A stretch of DNA of 64,000 nucleotides from Candidatus Woesearchaeota archaeon (GTDB lineage Archaea > Nanoarchaeota > Nanoarchaeia > Woesearchaeales > JAGVZT01): assembly GCA_017608295.1 (NCBI GenBank), contig JAFCGF010000003.1, positions 1-64,000 of the forward strand, given 5' to 3'. Positions 8,702 through 17,149 of the stretch are shown one piece after another. The position numbers and the translations under genes were made by a program. Positions within the stretch are counted from its first letter, which is position 1. Each line of letters opens with the position of its first letter. A model generated the notes under the pieces. It had not been told where the DNA came from. It was given only the letters and a program-made list of their open reading frames with translations, and searched no databases.

Positions 8702-9982
8702 CTATGGTGTGCGCACTGTGAGTGTGATGTGTTCTGCCCTGCTGAGGATGTAGTGGTTATCCTCTCCTAGAAGTGAGCGGATAAGTTTCTGGGAATGGGT
8801 GTGCTTGCGCTTCACCTTGGCATATAGTTTTCCATCTCGCACTTTCGCGCTTTTGTGCTTGAGCCTAAACTGCTTCGCATGCTTTTTTTCGCTCACAGGC
8901 GGGCCCCGATGCTCGTATGTGGAGGCTATTGGCTCTTTAGGCAGGATGTACCATAGCAATGCTTTCGGCTTGCCGCCGCGCTTGGGAGTGAATCTCCATC
9001 CGCTGTCTTCTATTGAGAAGCCGTTGCGCTTGAGCTGGTGGTGGAGATATTGATACGCCTTGAGCATTTTCGCGCCCATCACGTCGTGCTTGCCTTCCTT
9101 CGGGATTGCATTGAGGAGGAGGAGCTTTTTGCCATGGGCCTGCTTTACGAGCTCGCTCTTTGTAATCTCTTTTCTGCGGAACATCTTTTTCGTGGGATGC
9201 TTGAGGAATGTACGCGCGATGTCGCGCAGCTTCAGGAAGTTCTCTTTTGAGAGCGCTGCTGCAGCGTTTCGCTCGGGCTGGCAGGGATCGACAAGAATCA
9301 GGGGACCGTGCTTGCTCTTGTTGATGGCCTTGATGGCGTCCTCATGGTGGCCTTCTGCGTCTATGATTTTTTTGGGCTCCCATTGCGCTGCGTCCTCTAT
9401 GAATGCTAGGAATGAGCCGTAGTAGATTGTAAGGAGGTCGACCATGTGGCCTGAGAAGCCGCTGATATAGGATTCTGCTCCATAGAGGTCGTTTGCCTTG
9501 AGGAAGAGCTTTGTGAGCAGTATCTCCTTTCTGAGGCCGCGCTTCTTCGCGAGCTTTTTGGTTATCCAGGTGACGTGCAGCGGAGAGGCATCGGTAACGT
9601 TCACCACGTCTTTCCAGCTGTTTGCCTTCAGCACCGGAACAATCTCGAACTCAATGCCCTTGTGCTCAAACTGGAAATAGTCCCTGCTGCCGGGAACGCG
9701 CTCGATGTCGGGGAAGCAGTTGAAAAGTACGCCGTGGAGGATTTCCGAGATGTCGTCCTTCGCGTGCTTTTTGGAGAAGCGGACAAAACAGTCGCAGTCG
9801 AAATCATGCCTGAGATAGGTTCTTTTGGCAGCTGAGCCTCCGAGCATAATCTCTGCCTTGAATCCGTGCGTGTCCAATTCTTTTTGGATTCTGGTGATAA
9901 CTTCTTTGATGACTGACTGCAGCTCTTTCTTCTCCTGTTCAGAAGGGGTGAACTCCTTCACAATCTCTCTAAGGAATTGCAT
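8702..9982 (-). CDS. cca: CCA-adding enzyme (tRNA nucleotidyltransferase, archaeal class I)
   Basis: Adds CCA to tRNA 3' ends. This fits the tRNA-Ala and tRNA-Met genes in this window, neither of which encodes CCA. The 426-residue protein has the nucleotidyltransferase signature GGSAAKRTYLRHDFDCDCF, with the two metal-binding Asp residues in DCD, followed by the archaeal CCA domain (WITKKL, GFSGHMVDLLTIYYGSF) and a C-terminal RNA-binding region rich in Lys and Arg. A TATA box (CCTTTTTATACGC on the minus strand, near 10003-10013) lies about 25 nt before the start. Confidence 0.92.
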   Translation of the reverse strand: MQFLREIVKEFTPSEQEKKELQSVIKEVITRIQKELDTHGFKAEIMLGGSAAKRTYLRHDFDCDCFVRFSKKHAKDDISEILHGVLFNCFPDIERVPGSRDYFQFEHKGIEFEIVPVLKANSWKDVVNVTDASPLHVTWITKKLAKKRGLRKEILLTKLFLKANDLYGAESYISGFSGHMVDLLTIYYGSFLAFIEDAAQWEPKKIIDAEGHHEDAIKAINKSKHGPLILVDPCQPERNAAAALSKENFLKLRDIARTFLKHPTKKMFRRKEITKSELVKQAHGKKLLLLNAIPKEGKHDVMGAKMLKAYQYLHHQLKRNGFSIEDSGWRFTPKRGGKPKALLWYILPKEPIASTYEHRGPPVSEKKHAKQFRLKHKSAKVRDGKLYAKVKRKHTHSQKLIRSLLGEDNHYILSRAEHITLTVRTP

Positions 9983-10020
9983 ACTTCATTCACGCCAAAG
10001 AGCGTATAAAAAGGTTTCTC

Positions 10021-10761
10021 TCAGAGATAGAATTCTATGTCAGCTGCCCGCTGGGTATTGGCTGAGTAATAGCCTGAGCCTCTGAGCCTCTTTAATAAAT
10101 TACCCAGGGCCTCCATAGGGGTGAGTGGCAATTCAGGCCGGATGTTGGCCTGTGAAAGCTCGATTTTCCTGCTAGAGTTCTGGAGCGTCTGGTGCAGTGC
10201 CTTAGTAAATGCGCTTGGGCTATTCTTAAACCCTATGGCTAGGGCCTTTGCCGGGCAGGCACTCATGACAAGATAATCCGAAAGGCCATGATGCGGTTTC
10301 TTGGGTTGGGGTGCATGTGGTTCGGTTGCTTCAGTTCCGTGGTCCTTGATGTAATTGACAAATATCCCTGAATGGCAGGAATCCAATATGACTGCTTTTT
10401 TTCCTGAGATGTGTCCGACTGCTTCAAACAGCTGCTCGGGAGTGACGTACCGGAGCCCGTCATCAGTTTCTATGGCAAGCCCTTCATCATCTCCGTGTCC
10501 GCTGTAGTAGATGACAGTCTCGGGTTCATGGTGGGAATTGCGGGCAAATGCGGCAATCTCCTCGAGAATGGAGTCAGGGTCTGCATTGTCAGAGTCAAGA
10601 ATGGTGCTGACATATCCCCTTTCCTCAAGCACTTCCTTGATCAGGGAGATGTCCGGGTGATAGTCTTTATCGGTGAGGATGAGCAATGCCTTCTTCTGCC
10701 AGGGGAGCTCCAGCTGCACAATCTCTTCGAGAGGGGCATGAGGAATACTATTATTGGCCAT
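10021..10761 (-). CDS. Stand-alone metacaspase-like protease (peptidase family C14)
   Basis: A 246-residue protein made essentially of one caspase p20-like domain. The dyad is clear: His89 in YYSGHGD and Cys129 in ILDSCHSG, the metacaspase pattern. Family members cleave after Arg or Lys, often with calcium; cleavage specificity here is not shown by the sequence. No signal peptide or membrane segment is seen, so it is probably cytoplasmic. A TATA box (AAATTTATAAATG, minus strand, 10784-10796) lies about 24 nt before the ATG, suggesting a monocistronic leaderless gene. It is one of three caspase-like proteins in this window. Confidence 0.85.
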   Translation of the reverse strand: MANNSIPHAPLEEIVQLELPWQKKALLILTDKDYHPDISLIKEVLEERGYVSTILDSDNADPDSILEEIAAFARNSHHEPETVIYYSGHGDDEGLAIETDDGLRYVTPEQLFEAVGHISGKKAVILDSCHSGIFVNYIKDHGTEATEPHAPQPKKPHHGLSDYLVMSACPAKALAIGFKNSPSAFTKALHQTLQNSSRKIELSQANIRPELPLTPMEALGNLLKRLRGSGYYSANTQRAADIEFYL

Positions 10762-10823
10762 ACTTTAACTAAGGAAATTAACATTTATAAATTTTACCAC
10801 TCATTGATGGTAAATTATTCCAT

Positions 10824-11168
10824 TTACTGCACGCCGACGCAGAAGCCACCCTGGCACTCACAGCTGGCGATGCTGGGATAGCCGCACACGCTCATCATTT
10901 CCCTGCATAGCGACATCACGTGGCCGGGATAAGTCTCTGCATTGCTGTTCACGCACCTGGGATAGGTGCCGCAGCAGTTGCCCACGTCCTTGATGGTGCA
11001 GTCCAGGTCTTTTTCGCACGAGAAGTCAATCAGCCTGTTGTATTCATCAATAGACGTCGCATCAAGAGGGGACATCCTGTTAGGATCATACCCGCTGCTC
11101 TCTGGCTCAGGCACGCACCCAAGCAGAAGCGCGGTGAGCAGAATGATTGCAGGTATCTTGAGCCTCAT
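10824..11168 (-). CDS. Small Cys-rich lipoprotein
   Basis: This 114-residue protein starts with a signal peptide and lipobox (IILLTALLLGC, Cys18), so it is probably lipid-anchored on the outer face of the membrane. The mature part is rich in Cys, with a CC pair (NCCG) and a final CECQGGFC motif, suggesting several disulfides. It ends with TGV-like polar residues and has no enzyme motif. It lies 4 nt downstream of the MBL-fold gene in the same orientation and is probably cotranscribed with it. Confidence 0.75.
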   Translation of the reverse strand: MRLKIPAIILLTALLLGCVPEPESSGYDPNRMSPLDATSIDEYNRLIDFSCEKDLDCTIKDVGNCCGTYPRCVNSNAETYPGHVMSLCREMMSVCGYPSIASCECQGGFCVGVQ

Positions 11169-11172
11169 GTAG

Positions 11173-12072
11173 TCACCCCATGTATTTGTTCAGAGTAGTG
11201 TCCTTCCGTGAGCGGCGCGACCTGGGAACCTCTTCGAGAGCCAGATTAGGCTGCACTTCTTGAGCATCGCTTTTCGTGAGCTTCTTGCCGATTGAAACAA
11301 GTCCTGTTGGCCCCAGCCTCGATGTGTGCACGAGAGTCATGCCATTCCCGAGCGAACTGCGGGCATGGTCGAGGAGAGCGTGCGCGCGTTCCGCACTATT
11401 ATTGTTCATGCTGCGGTGCGCGAGAAAAACCGCTCTGAGTTGATCAGGCTCTGATTCTATGAGAAGTGAGGCTGCCTGGTCGTTGGACAGATGGCCGTGG
11501 GGAGAGGCGATGCGCTGCTTGAGATAGATAGGATACGGCCCGTTCCAGAGCATGTCGATGCAGTGGTTGGATTCAAGCACTGCGCAATTTGCGTTGGCAA
11601 TAGCTTCCCTGACTGGAGTGGTTGCCCTTCCAAGATCAGTGAATATCGCCAGCCGCTTTCCCTTGTGCTCGACGACAAATCCCGTGGGGTCTGCTGCGTC
11701 GTGCGGCACGCGAATAGGTTGGATTGAGGTGTTGCCAAACTCCACAGGGTCAAGGTTCACAAGGCCGCCTGTGAAGGCGTGCACATCGTCGACCCGCGCG
11801 ATGTGCGCATAGCTCGCCCCAAGGGTTTCTTTGGTGGCGTACACCGGAATCCCAAGGGCGCGCTGCACTGGCCCAAGGCCTTTGACATGGTCGCTGTGCT
11901 CATGAGAGATGAAGATGGCGTCGAGGTTCTCAGGATTTGCACCAATCTCTTCGAGGTGCGAGAATATTTTCTTCTTCGAGAGCCCGGCATCAAATAATAA
12001 TTCAGTTCTACCTGCTTTCACGTACGTGGCATTACCGCTGCTTCCGCTTGACAGGACTGAGATTGAAAACAT
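11173..12072 (-). CDS. MBL-fold metallohydrolase (YycJ/WalJ-like)
   Basis: This 299-residue protein starts MFSISVLSSGSSGNATYV, typical of the YycJ/WalJ branch of the metallo-beta-lactamase superfamily. It has the zinc motif ISHEHSDHVKGL near residue 55, a later Asp in FTDLG, and a conserved HxS segment (LAHRSMNN). Members are nucleases or phosphodiesterases; the substrate cannot be read here. It diverges from taw1, with a minus-strand TATA-like box (CTTAAATAGG) about 40 nt upstream. Confidence 0.8.
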   Translation of the reverse strand: MFSISVLSSGSSGNATYVKAGRTELLFDAGLSKKKIFSHLEEIGANPENLDAIFISHEHSDHVKGLGPVQRALGIPVYATKETLGASYAHIARVDDVHAFTGGLVNLDPVEFGNTSIQPIRVPHDAADPTGFVVEHKGKRLAIFTDLGRATTPVREAIANANCAVLESNHCIDMLWNGPYPIYLKQRIASPHGHLSNDQAASLLIESEPDQLRAVFLAHRSMNNNSAERAHALLDHARSSLGNGMTLVHTSRLGPTGLVSIGKKLTKSDAQEVQPNLALEEVPRSRRSRKDTTLNKYMG

Positions 12073-12162
12073 GCGCTCCCCTCTATTCAGGATGGAATCG
12101 CACGCCTATTTAAGCATTACTAGCCTCAATCATTATAAACCGCCCGGTGTTCCGGATGGGCG

Positions 12163-13116
12163 ATGGAACGAGGCATGAAAGCGGTGCTGGAGAAGCAGCA
12201 ATACCGCTTCGCTGGAGAGCATACAGCTGTCAAGGTGTGCCACTGGACAAAGCAGTCCCTGACAGATAAGGACACGTGTTACAAGGAAACCTTTTACGGG
12301 ATACGCGCACACCGCTGCGTCCAGATGTCTCCTAGTGTCGGGTTCTGCCAGAACAATTGCATCTACTGCTGGCGCGAGACACAATACAAGCTGGACAGCG
12401 CATTTCCTTCTCCTTTTGATGAGCCTGCGGCGATTGTCGAGAGTTGCATAGCACAGCAGCGCAAGCTCCTCGCTGGCTTTGGCGGGAATGATAAGGCGAA
12501 TCCAGAGAAATATGCCGAGGCGCAGGAGCCATTACATTTCGCCATCTCACTTTCTGGAGAGCCTACAATGTATCCCTGGCTTGGAGAGCTCATCGCCGAG
12601 ATCCATAAGAGAGGATGCACATCATTCCTCGTGACTAACGGGATGCTGCCAGAGCGGCTCGCGGAGCTGGAAGAAATGAATCAGCTCCCGACGCAATTAT
12701 ACCTCTCGCTCAACGCGACCAATCAAGAGCAGTTTGAGCTCATCGTGCACCCCCTCCACAAGGACGCGTGGGAGCGCCTGCATCGCTCAATGTCGCACCT
12801 CAAGGGCTTAAGGGACAAAACCAGAACCACTGTGCGCATCACACTCATTAAGAGCTATAACATGGAAGACGCTGAGGGATGGGCTAACATGCTCAAGCAG
12901 TGTGAGCCGCGGTTCGTCGAGGTCAAGGCGTATATGTTTGTGGGCAGTTCGCGGGAACGCCTCACTATGGACAATATGCCTCAGCACAATGAGGTGAAGC
13001 AGTTCGCCCAGGATATCTGCGGGCACTGTGACTATCAGTTCATAGATGAGAAGCCAGAGTCGCGTGTTGTGCTGCTGATGAAAGAGGATTGTCCTGACCG
13101 CAAGATGGCATTCTAA
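12163..13116 (+). CDS. taw1: tRNA 4-demethylwyosine synthase (TYW1/Taw1, radical SAM)
   Basis: Builds the tricyclic wyosine base at G37 of tRNA-Phe from N1-methylguanosine and pyruvate. The 317-residue protein has the radical-SAM cluster C62-x3-C66-x2-C69 (FCQNNCIYCWR) and the additional cysteines C26, C39 and C52 expected for the second 4Fe-4S cluster; these positions match those known for archaeal TYW1, which supports the start at 12163. LSLSGEPTMYP matches the SAM-binding GGE-type motif. A TATA box (CATTATAAAC) is about 30 nt upstream. It shares a divergent intergenic region with the MBL-fold gene. Confidence 0.93.
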   Translation: MERGMKAVLEKQQYRFAGEHTAVKVCHWTKQSLTDKDTCYKETFYGIRAHRCVQMSPSVGFCQNNCIYCWRETQYKLDSAFPSPFDEPAAIVESCIAQQRKLLAGFGGNDKANPEKYAEAQEPLHFAISLSGEPTMYPWLGELIAEIHKRGCTSFLVTNGMLPERLAELEEMNQLPTQLYLSLNATNQEQFELIVHPLHKDAWERLHRSMSHLKGLRDKTRTTVRITLIKSYNMEDAEGWANMLKQCEPRFVEVKAYMFVGSSRERLTMDNMPQHNEVKQFAQDICGHCDYQFIDEKPESRVVLLMKEDCPDRKMAF

Positions 13117-13166
13117 GTAGTAACTTTATAAGCCAAATCGCGTTTCCTGCAACCAGGTGATGCACT

Positions 13167-13628
13167 ATGCCAGGACTCGAGGAAGCGCTTGTACCATTCA
13201 AGGAGACTGTTGAGAAGCAGACATCTATGGCAATCCCCTGGGATTGGTCTAAGAGTGATGATGTCCGCGCTGCGACGCTTATCGTTGAATTTAAGCTTAT
13301 GTACGGGGAGGTTGTCGAGCAGTACGATTTCCATGTGCTTTCGAGCATGATGGGCATACTCGCTGACCGGAAGGACAAGGCCACCTGGAACCCTTATTTC
13401 TGGGAGCACTGGCAGAATGAGCTTACTTCAGCTGTGAACGCGTATGTCGAGAAGACGTATGACATCCCTCATAAGGAAGAGCGCTTACCCTACTTCGCGG
13501 AGGTCACCGAGGGTCTTGCAGAGGTCGTTGAGTTCGCGAGAAGAGAGCCGAGCAAGGAGTTCGAGAAGGAGATTCTCCGCTGGCTTGACGAGAAGTGCAA
13601 CGTCGTGAAGCGCGAGAAACTCTACTGA
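13167..13628 (+). CDS. Conserved-looking hypothetical protein, 153 aa
   Basis: Not recognised. The protein is soluble, acidic and largely helical, rich in Trp in its first half (IPWDWSKSDD, NPYFWEHWQNEL), and ends LRWLDEKCNVVKREKLY. A TATA box (AACTTTATAAGCC, about 13125-13137) lies roughly 30 nt before the ATG, so this is an independent transcription unit. It has no signal peptide and no metal-binding motif. Confidence 0.75.
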   Translation: MPGLEEALVPFKETVEKQTSMAIPWDWSKSDDVRAATLIVEFKLMYGEVVEQYDFHVLSSMMGILADRKDKATWNPYFWEHWQNELTSAVNAYVEKTYDIPHKEERLPYFAEVTEGLAEVVEFARREPSKEFEKEILRWLDEKCNVVKREKLY

Positions 13629-13683
13629 GCGCGGGATAAGATTTATATACGCTACAGGCGTTGCGCTATTTGAGGTTATATTC

Positions 13684-13923
13684 ATGGGACAGGAAGAAGA
13701 TTGGGCAAAGTACAAGGATAAAATCATCACATTCGTGCCGAAGAAGTGCCCGACGTGCGGCGAGCTCCTTACTATCAGGGAACTTGGCGTATGGGGTTAT
13801 TACTGCGTACCATGCATGTTCTGGTGGGGCACATACGAGCCCTACCCTGATGTGAAGGAAGGCAAGGGGCAGGCGAAGAAGGCGCCGGCAAAGAAGAAAG
13901 CCGTGAAGAAGCGTAAGAAGTGA
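13684..13923 (+). CDS. Small zinc-ribbon protein with Lys/Ala tail
   Basis: This 79-residue protein has one treble-clef or zinc-ribbon unit, CPTCG (residues 22-26) paired with YYCVPC (39-44), followed by a basic tail of repeated KKA/KKK (from about 60). The tail would suit nucleic-acid binding. A TATA box (GATTTATATACGC) lies about 35 nt upstream. The three genes that follow are tightly packed (12-nt gap, then a 4-nt overlap), suggesting an operon. Confidence 0.8.
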   Translation: MGQEEDWAKYKDKIITFVPKKCPTCGELLTIRELGVWGYYCVPCMFWWGTYEPYPDVKEGKGQAKKAPAKKKAVKKRKK

Positions 13924-13935
13924 GGCGCCATTCTC

Positions 13936-14202
13936 ATGGCTGGTTCTGACGATATAGCTGAGCAACTGCGCACCTATATCAAGGGAAGAATGCTCACTGT
14001 CAAGGTCATCCCCAGGGCATCGAAGACTGAATTCGCAGGCACAGACTCCAAGGGCATGCCGAGAATCCGCCTCAAGGCAGTTCCTGAGAAGGGGGCTGCC
14101 AATCGGGAACTGGTAAAGTATTTATCGAAAGTGTTAAAGGCAGATGTGCATCTTATGAGGGGAGCGAGAGGCAGGACAAAGACCCTCCAGGTGATACCAT
14201 GA
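13936..14202 (+). CDS. DUF167 / UPF0235 (YggU-type) protein
   Basis: An 88-residue protein matching the DUF167 family: LTVKVIPRASKTEF near the start, IRLKAVPEKGAANRELVKYL in the middle, and RGARGRTKTL near the end. Members are small, widely conserved and of unknown biochemical function. Its stop overlaps the start of the downstream coiled-coil gene (ATGA), indicating coupling. Confidence 0.88.
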   Translation: MAGSDDIAEQLRTYIKGRMLTVKVIPRASKTEFAGTDSKGMPRIRLKAVPEKGAANRELVKYLSKVLKADVHLMRGARGRTKTLQVIP

Positions 14203-15437
14203 GTTTCCTTACAAAGCTGAAGAAGATGTTCAAGGCGACAGAGGAGCACCTCCTGCTTGCCCCTCAACACGCTATTCAGCACCTTGAGGATGCAGAGAAA
14301 AAGCTCGAGAATGAGTTTGAGGACACCTTGAGTAGGCTCTCAGAGCGCTTTGATAAGGAATCACACAAGACCCGCAAGAATATCACGCGCCTGCAGGGAG
14401 GTGAGCTGCTTAACACTAAGGTCGAGAAGCGCCACCTCCAGATTATGGAAGGCAACCGGGACGCCTATGTCAAGAAAGTTGAGCAGTTCATCCACGCAGT
14501 TGACAATCGCCAGCCTATAAAAAAGGAGCATGCCCCGCATGTGAAGACAGAGCTTGAGGAGAAGCTGGAACGCCTCCTTAAGAGCACGCAGAAGGCCTAT
14601 TTCGTGCTGCAGGAGTTCCTCGCTAATGAGAGCCGTGCCATAGCAGGTAATCTCAAGATGTTTGATAGCCTTCTCAAAGAGCTGGACCGCGAGATTGAGG
14701 AGCAGGAGAAGCTGCTCGCTCGCCTCGGCATAGTAAAGACCACTCTCTCCCGCCTTGACAAGCAGCCGGGCAGGGAGGATAAGCTTCGCGAGGCGGCGGA
14801 GGCGGCAGAGGCAGAGGCAGAATCAGCTGAGGCTGCATTGGAACGCTATAGGCGGGGTAAGGAGTATAAAGAATTCAAGTCGCTGAAGAAGACCTGGGAA
14901 CATCTTGAGTCGGAGTGCGACACCATCACACATGAATTGTCCCAGCACCTGAGTGTTATCGAGCGGGCGATGCGTAAATATCATAAAATCTGTCTTGAGC
15001 CAAAGATTGTCGCAGCTGTGCTCGACGCCCCTATGAGGCTGCTGCTTCTGGAGCCAGAGCGCCTGGCAACACTCCTGCCAAAACTCGAACTGTCCATCCT
15101 TTCGGATGAGCTGATGCTGAAGCAGAGGAAGCGCGAGAAGAGCCTTAAGGCAATTGCTTATCTCATCAAGGAGATGCCATCTCTCACAAAGAAATTCAGC
15201 AGGCTTGAGGGATTGCGAGAGGAGGCAGAGTCCGAGCTCAGCGACCATACTGCAGAAGAGAACGAGAAGCGATTTTCCAGGACTGCGGAGGAAACTACAG
15301 TCAAGGCAAGGCTGTGCCTGGAGGAGCTCGAGAACTTCCTTGAGACTACGGGAAAACCCCTTGATAGTGAAATTCAGAAACTTGAAGAAGAGCTAGCCTC
15401 CCTTCTGGGACGGCGGATTTGCCTCGAATTAGAGTAA
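14199..15437 (+). CDS. Long coiled-coil protein, 412 aa, unknown function
   Basis: The sequence is almost entirely charged and helical with heptad-like Leu spacing, including a run of EAAEAAEAEAESAEAALE near residues 195-212. No ATPase, zinc hook or membrane segment is seen. It is coupled by a 4-nt overlap to the DUF167 gene upstream. Structural or scaffold roles are possible, but nothing in the sequence identifies a partner. Confidence 0.8.
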   Translation: MSFLTKLKKMFKATEEHLLLAPQHAIQHLEDAEKKLENEFEDTLSRLSERFDKESHKTRKNITRLQGGELLNTKVEKRHLQIMEGNRDAYVKKVEQFIHAVDNRQPIKKEHAPHVKTELEEKLERLLKSTQKAYFVLQEFLANESRAIAGNLKMFDSLLKELDREIEEQEKLLARLGIVKTTLSRLDKQPGREDKLREAAEAAEAEAESAEAALERYRRGKEYKEFKSLKKTWEHLESECDTITHELSQHLSVIERAMRKYHKICLEPKIVAAVLDAPMRLLLLEPERLATLLPKLELSILSDELMLKQRKREKSLKAIAYLIKEMPSLTKKFSRLEGLREEAESELSDHTAEENEKRFSRTAEETTVKARLCLEELENFLETTGKPLDSEIQKLEEELASLLGRRICLELE

Positions 15438-15518
15438 GATAGTCCTGCTGATTCTCTTAGACCATAAGATTTATAAACGAAAACTTCCCGGACATACCTT
15501 AGAAATAGGTATACTCCC

Positions 15519-15638
15519 ATGGCAGACCGCCCATATAAGATTCTCAGAAAGTGCAAGGGATGCGGAAAGAAGTTTATTGTGAAGCACAAGCTCCGCATGT
15601 ACTGTGATAAGTGCCGCCAGAAGAAGTCAAAGAAGTAG
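15519..15638 (+). CDS. 39-residue zinc-ribbon microprotein
   Basis: A short basic protein beginning MADRPYKILRKCKGCGKKF, with CKGCG paired to YCDKCRQK and ending KKSKK. The two CxxC pairs are 14 residues apart, a small zinc ribbon likely to bind nucleic acid or a ribosome-type complex. A TATA box (AGATTTATAAACG, about 15467-15479) lies 40 nt upstream. It is followed 14 nt later by a second zinc-ribbon gene. The length is below common annotation cut-offs. Confidence 0.75.
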   Translation: MADRPYKILRKCKGCGKKFIVKHKLRMYCDKCRQKKSKK

Positions 15639-15651
15639 TGCAGCAGGTACG

Positions 15652-15930
15652 ATGACCTCCCCCGGACATTCTCAAAATCCACGCCCAATTAGGCATAAGT
15701 CTGAGAGTCTCCCTGGGGCGTGTCTCGTGTGCGGCGGCGACCTTCTTGGGACCAGAGAGCACTATTTCGTGTGCACGACATGCAACCTTACCTACTCAGA
15801 GGAGAATCTTATGAAAGCGGGAAAATTGAAGCGCAGGCGTGTCGTGAGGCGCAGGCCTGTCCAGCAGACTGAGAATTCTAATAGTAGTGCTGACCCCTAT
15901 TATGCGGGAGAATTCAGCCAAGATACGTAA
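15652..15930 (+). CDS. Zinc-ribbon protein with basic tail, 92 aa
   Basis: The start at ATG 15652 (MTSPGHSQNPRPI) follows GGTACG weakly and removes an unlikely upstream extension that would overlap the previous gene. A single zinc ribbon is formed by CLVCGG and FVCTTC; it is followed by a very basic stretch (KLKRRRVVRRRP). It resembles small archaeal zinc-finger proteins of unknown role. Its last 17 nt overlap the convergent PAC2 gene. Confidence 0.7.
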   Translation: MTSPGHSQNPRPIRHKSESLPGACLVCGGDLLGTREHYFVCTTCNLTYSEENLMKAGKLKRRRVVRRRPVQQTENSNSSADPYYAGEFSQDT

Positions 15931-16651
15931 GGTCTTTCTTGCTCTTCTTTTGCTTGGCCTGTCCTGCGGCCTTGCTGTGCTCAATCACGCTCTTGAGCTT
16001 CTCCTCGAAGCGCTCCGCTGACTTGAGCAGGGGCTCGATGTCGAGGCCAAGCTTGAGATAATCTGAAAGCGCCTTGAGCACATTCGCTGCTGCTTTACTG
16101 TCTGGCAGATGCGTCCGTGTCTCGCCGAAGATGCAGCTTATAGTGAAGTCCTCTCCCCCTTCGAGGAGAAGTGCTGACGTGACGCCCATGATGATTCCTT
16201 CCTTCAGTGGGGCCAGCTTCAGCTTCTTGAAGACCTTGGAGCGCTCGTCGCTGTTGGTGAATGAGAATACCCTGTAAGCGTGTTCTGTCTCCTTCTGGGG
16301 CATGTCCGGGCTTCCGACGCCCTCGATGCTGATAATCTCCTTGGCAGAGACCTTGTGGGCAAGCTCAAGCACGAACTCGGCAATCTTCCATTCCATGCCT
16401 GTCGTCGCGTTGATGGCATGCACGACAAGGATATTGAACTTCTTGTTGTAGAATAACCCTATAGGTTCGACAACCTTGCCATCGTGGATGGCTATGAGCG
16501 CAGGCTGGTCCTCTATCAGGATTCTGCCGACGGAGTCGACATCGAGGTGCTCGAGCATATATTCAGTCGCAATCGTCCCGACAAGCCCGAACCCAGGGTA
16601 GCCCTGGATGATGGTGACGTCTTTCAGGGTCTTCTTTAAGGTAAGAGTCAT
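15914..16651 (-). CDS. PAC2-family protein (archaeal PbaB/proteasome-assembly-chaperone-like)
   Basis: This 245-residue protein has the PAC2-family opening (IIQGYPGFGLVGTIATEYM, residues 14-32) and the SIEGVGSP segment followed by IIMGVTSALLLEG. Archaeal PAC2-family proteins such as PbaB are linked to proteasome assembly, but other members have no known role. The C-terminal 30 residues are Lys-rich. A TATA box (CATTTATAAATAA on the minus strand, about 16670-16682) is close to the start, so the mRNA is probably leaderless. Confidence 0.85.
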   Translation of the reverse strand: MTLTLKKTLKDVTIIQGYPGFGLVGTIATEYMLEHLDVDSVGRILIEDQPALIAIHDGKVVEPIGLFYNKKFNILVVHAINATTGMEWKIAEFVLELAHKVSAKEIISIEGVGSPDMPQKETEHAYRVFSFTNSDERSKVFKKLKLAPLKEGIIMGVTSALLLEGGEDFTISCIFGETRTHLPDSKAAANVLKALSDYLKLGLDIEPLLKSAERFEEKLKSVIEHSKAAGQAKQKKSKKDLTYLG

Positions 16652-16705
16652 ATCCCTGGCTTGGAATTAATTATTTATAAATGTGCCGGTCTGGGGACTG
16701 CGTGG

Positions 16706-17119
16706 CTATTTAGTCGTTGCCTTGAACAGCTCTTCGCTGATAGTCCGCATCTCCTCCTCTGGAACCTTCTTCACGTTCTTCCAGTTGATGAGGCCGCCGT
16801 GCCCGTCATCCTTGTAGCGCGGGATGAGCTGGAGGTGCGCATGCGAAACATCAAACCCCAGGGTGAGATAGGAGACTGCGAAGGCATTTCTTTCCTCCTT
16901 GAGAGCCTTCACGACTTTTCGTGCAGCATCAAAATACCCGAGCCCTTCAGGAACCTCGTCCACCCACTGGTAGTGCTTCTTCGGGACGAGGAGCACATGT
17001 CCGGGGTTGAAGGGCATGATGTCTAGAAAACCGAGGAAATCCTCGTCTTCGTATACTTTGTAGCAGGGTAGCTCGCCTGCGACTATCTTGCAGAATATGC
17101 AGTCTTGTTTCTCAGCCAT
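16706..17119 (-). CDS. HIT-family nucleotide hydrolase/transferase
   Basis: The 137-residue protein starts CIFCKIVAGELP, as in most HIT proteins, and carries the signature SHAHLQLIPR (H-x-H-x-Q); the usual third His is replaced after Gln by a hydrophobic-Pro-Arg, as in a subset of the family. HIT enzymes act on AMP-linked nucleotides. It is the last gene of an apparent Nudix-HAD-HIT operon, with a 30-nt gap to the HAD gene. Confidence 0.87.
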   Translation of the reverse strand: MAEKQDCIFCKIVAGELPCYKVYEDEDFLGFLDIMPFNPGHVLLVPKKHYQWVDEVPEGLGYFDAARKVVKALKEERNAFAVSYLTLGFDVSHAHLQLIPRYKDDGHGGLINWKNVKKVPEEEMRTISEELFKATTK

Positions 17120-17149
17120 TTTTTGGGTCCTCTTTGTTTCTCTTTCTTG

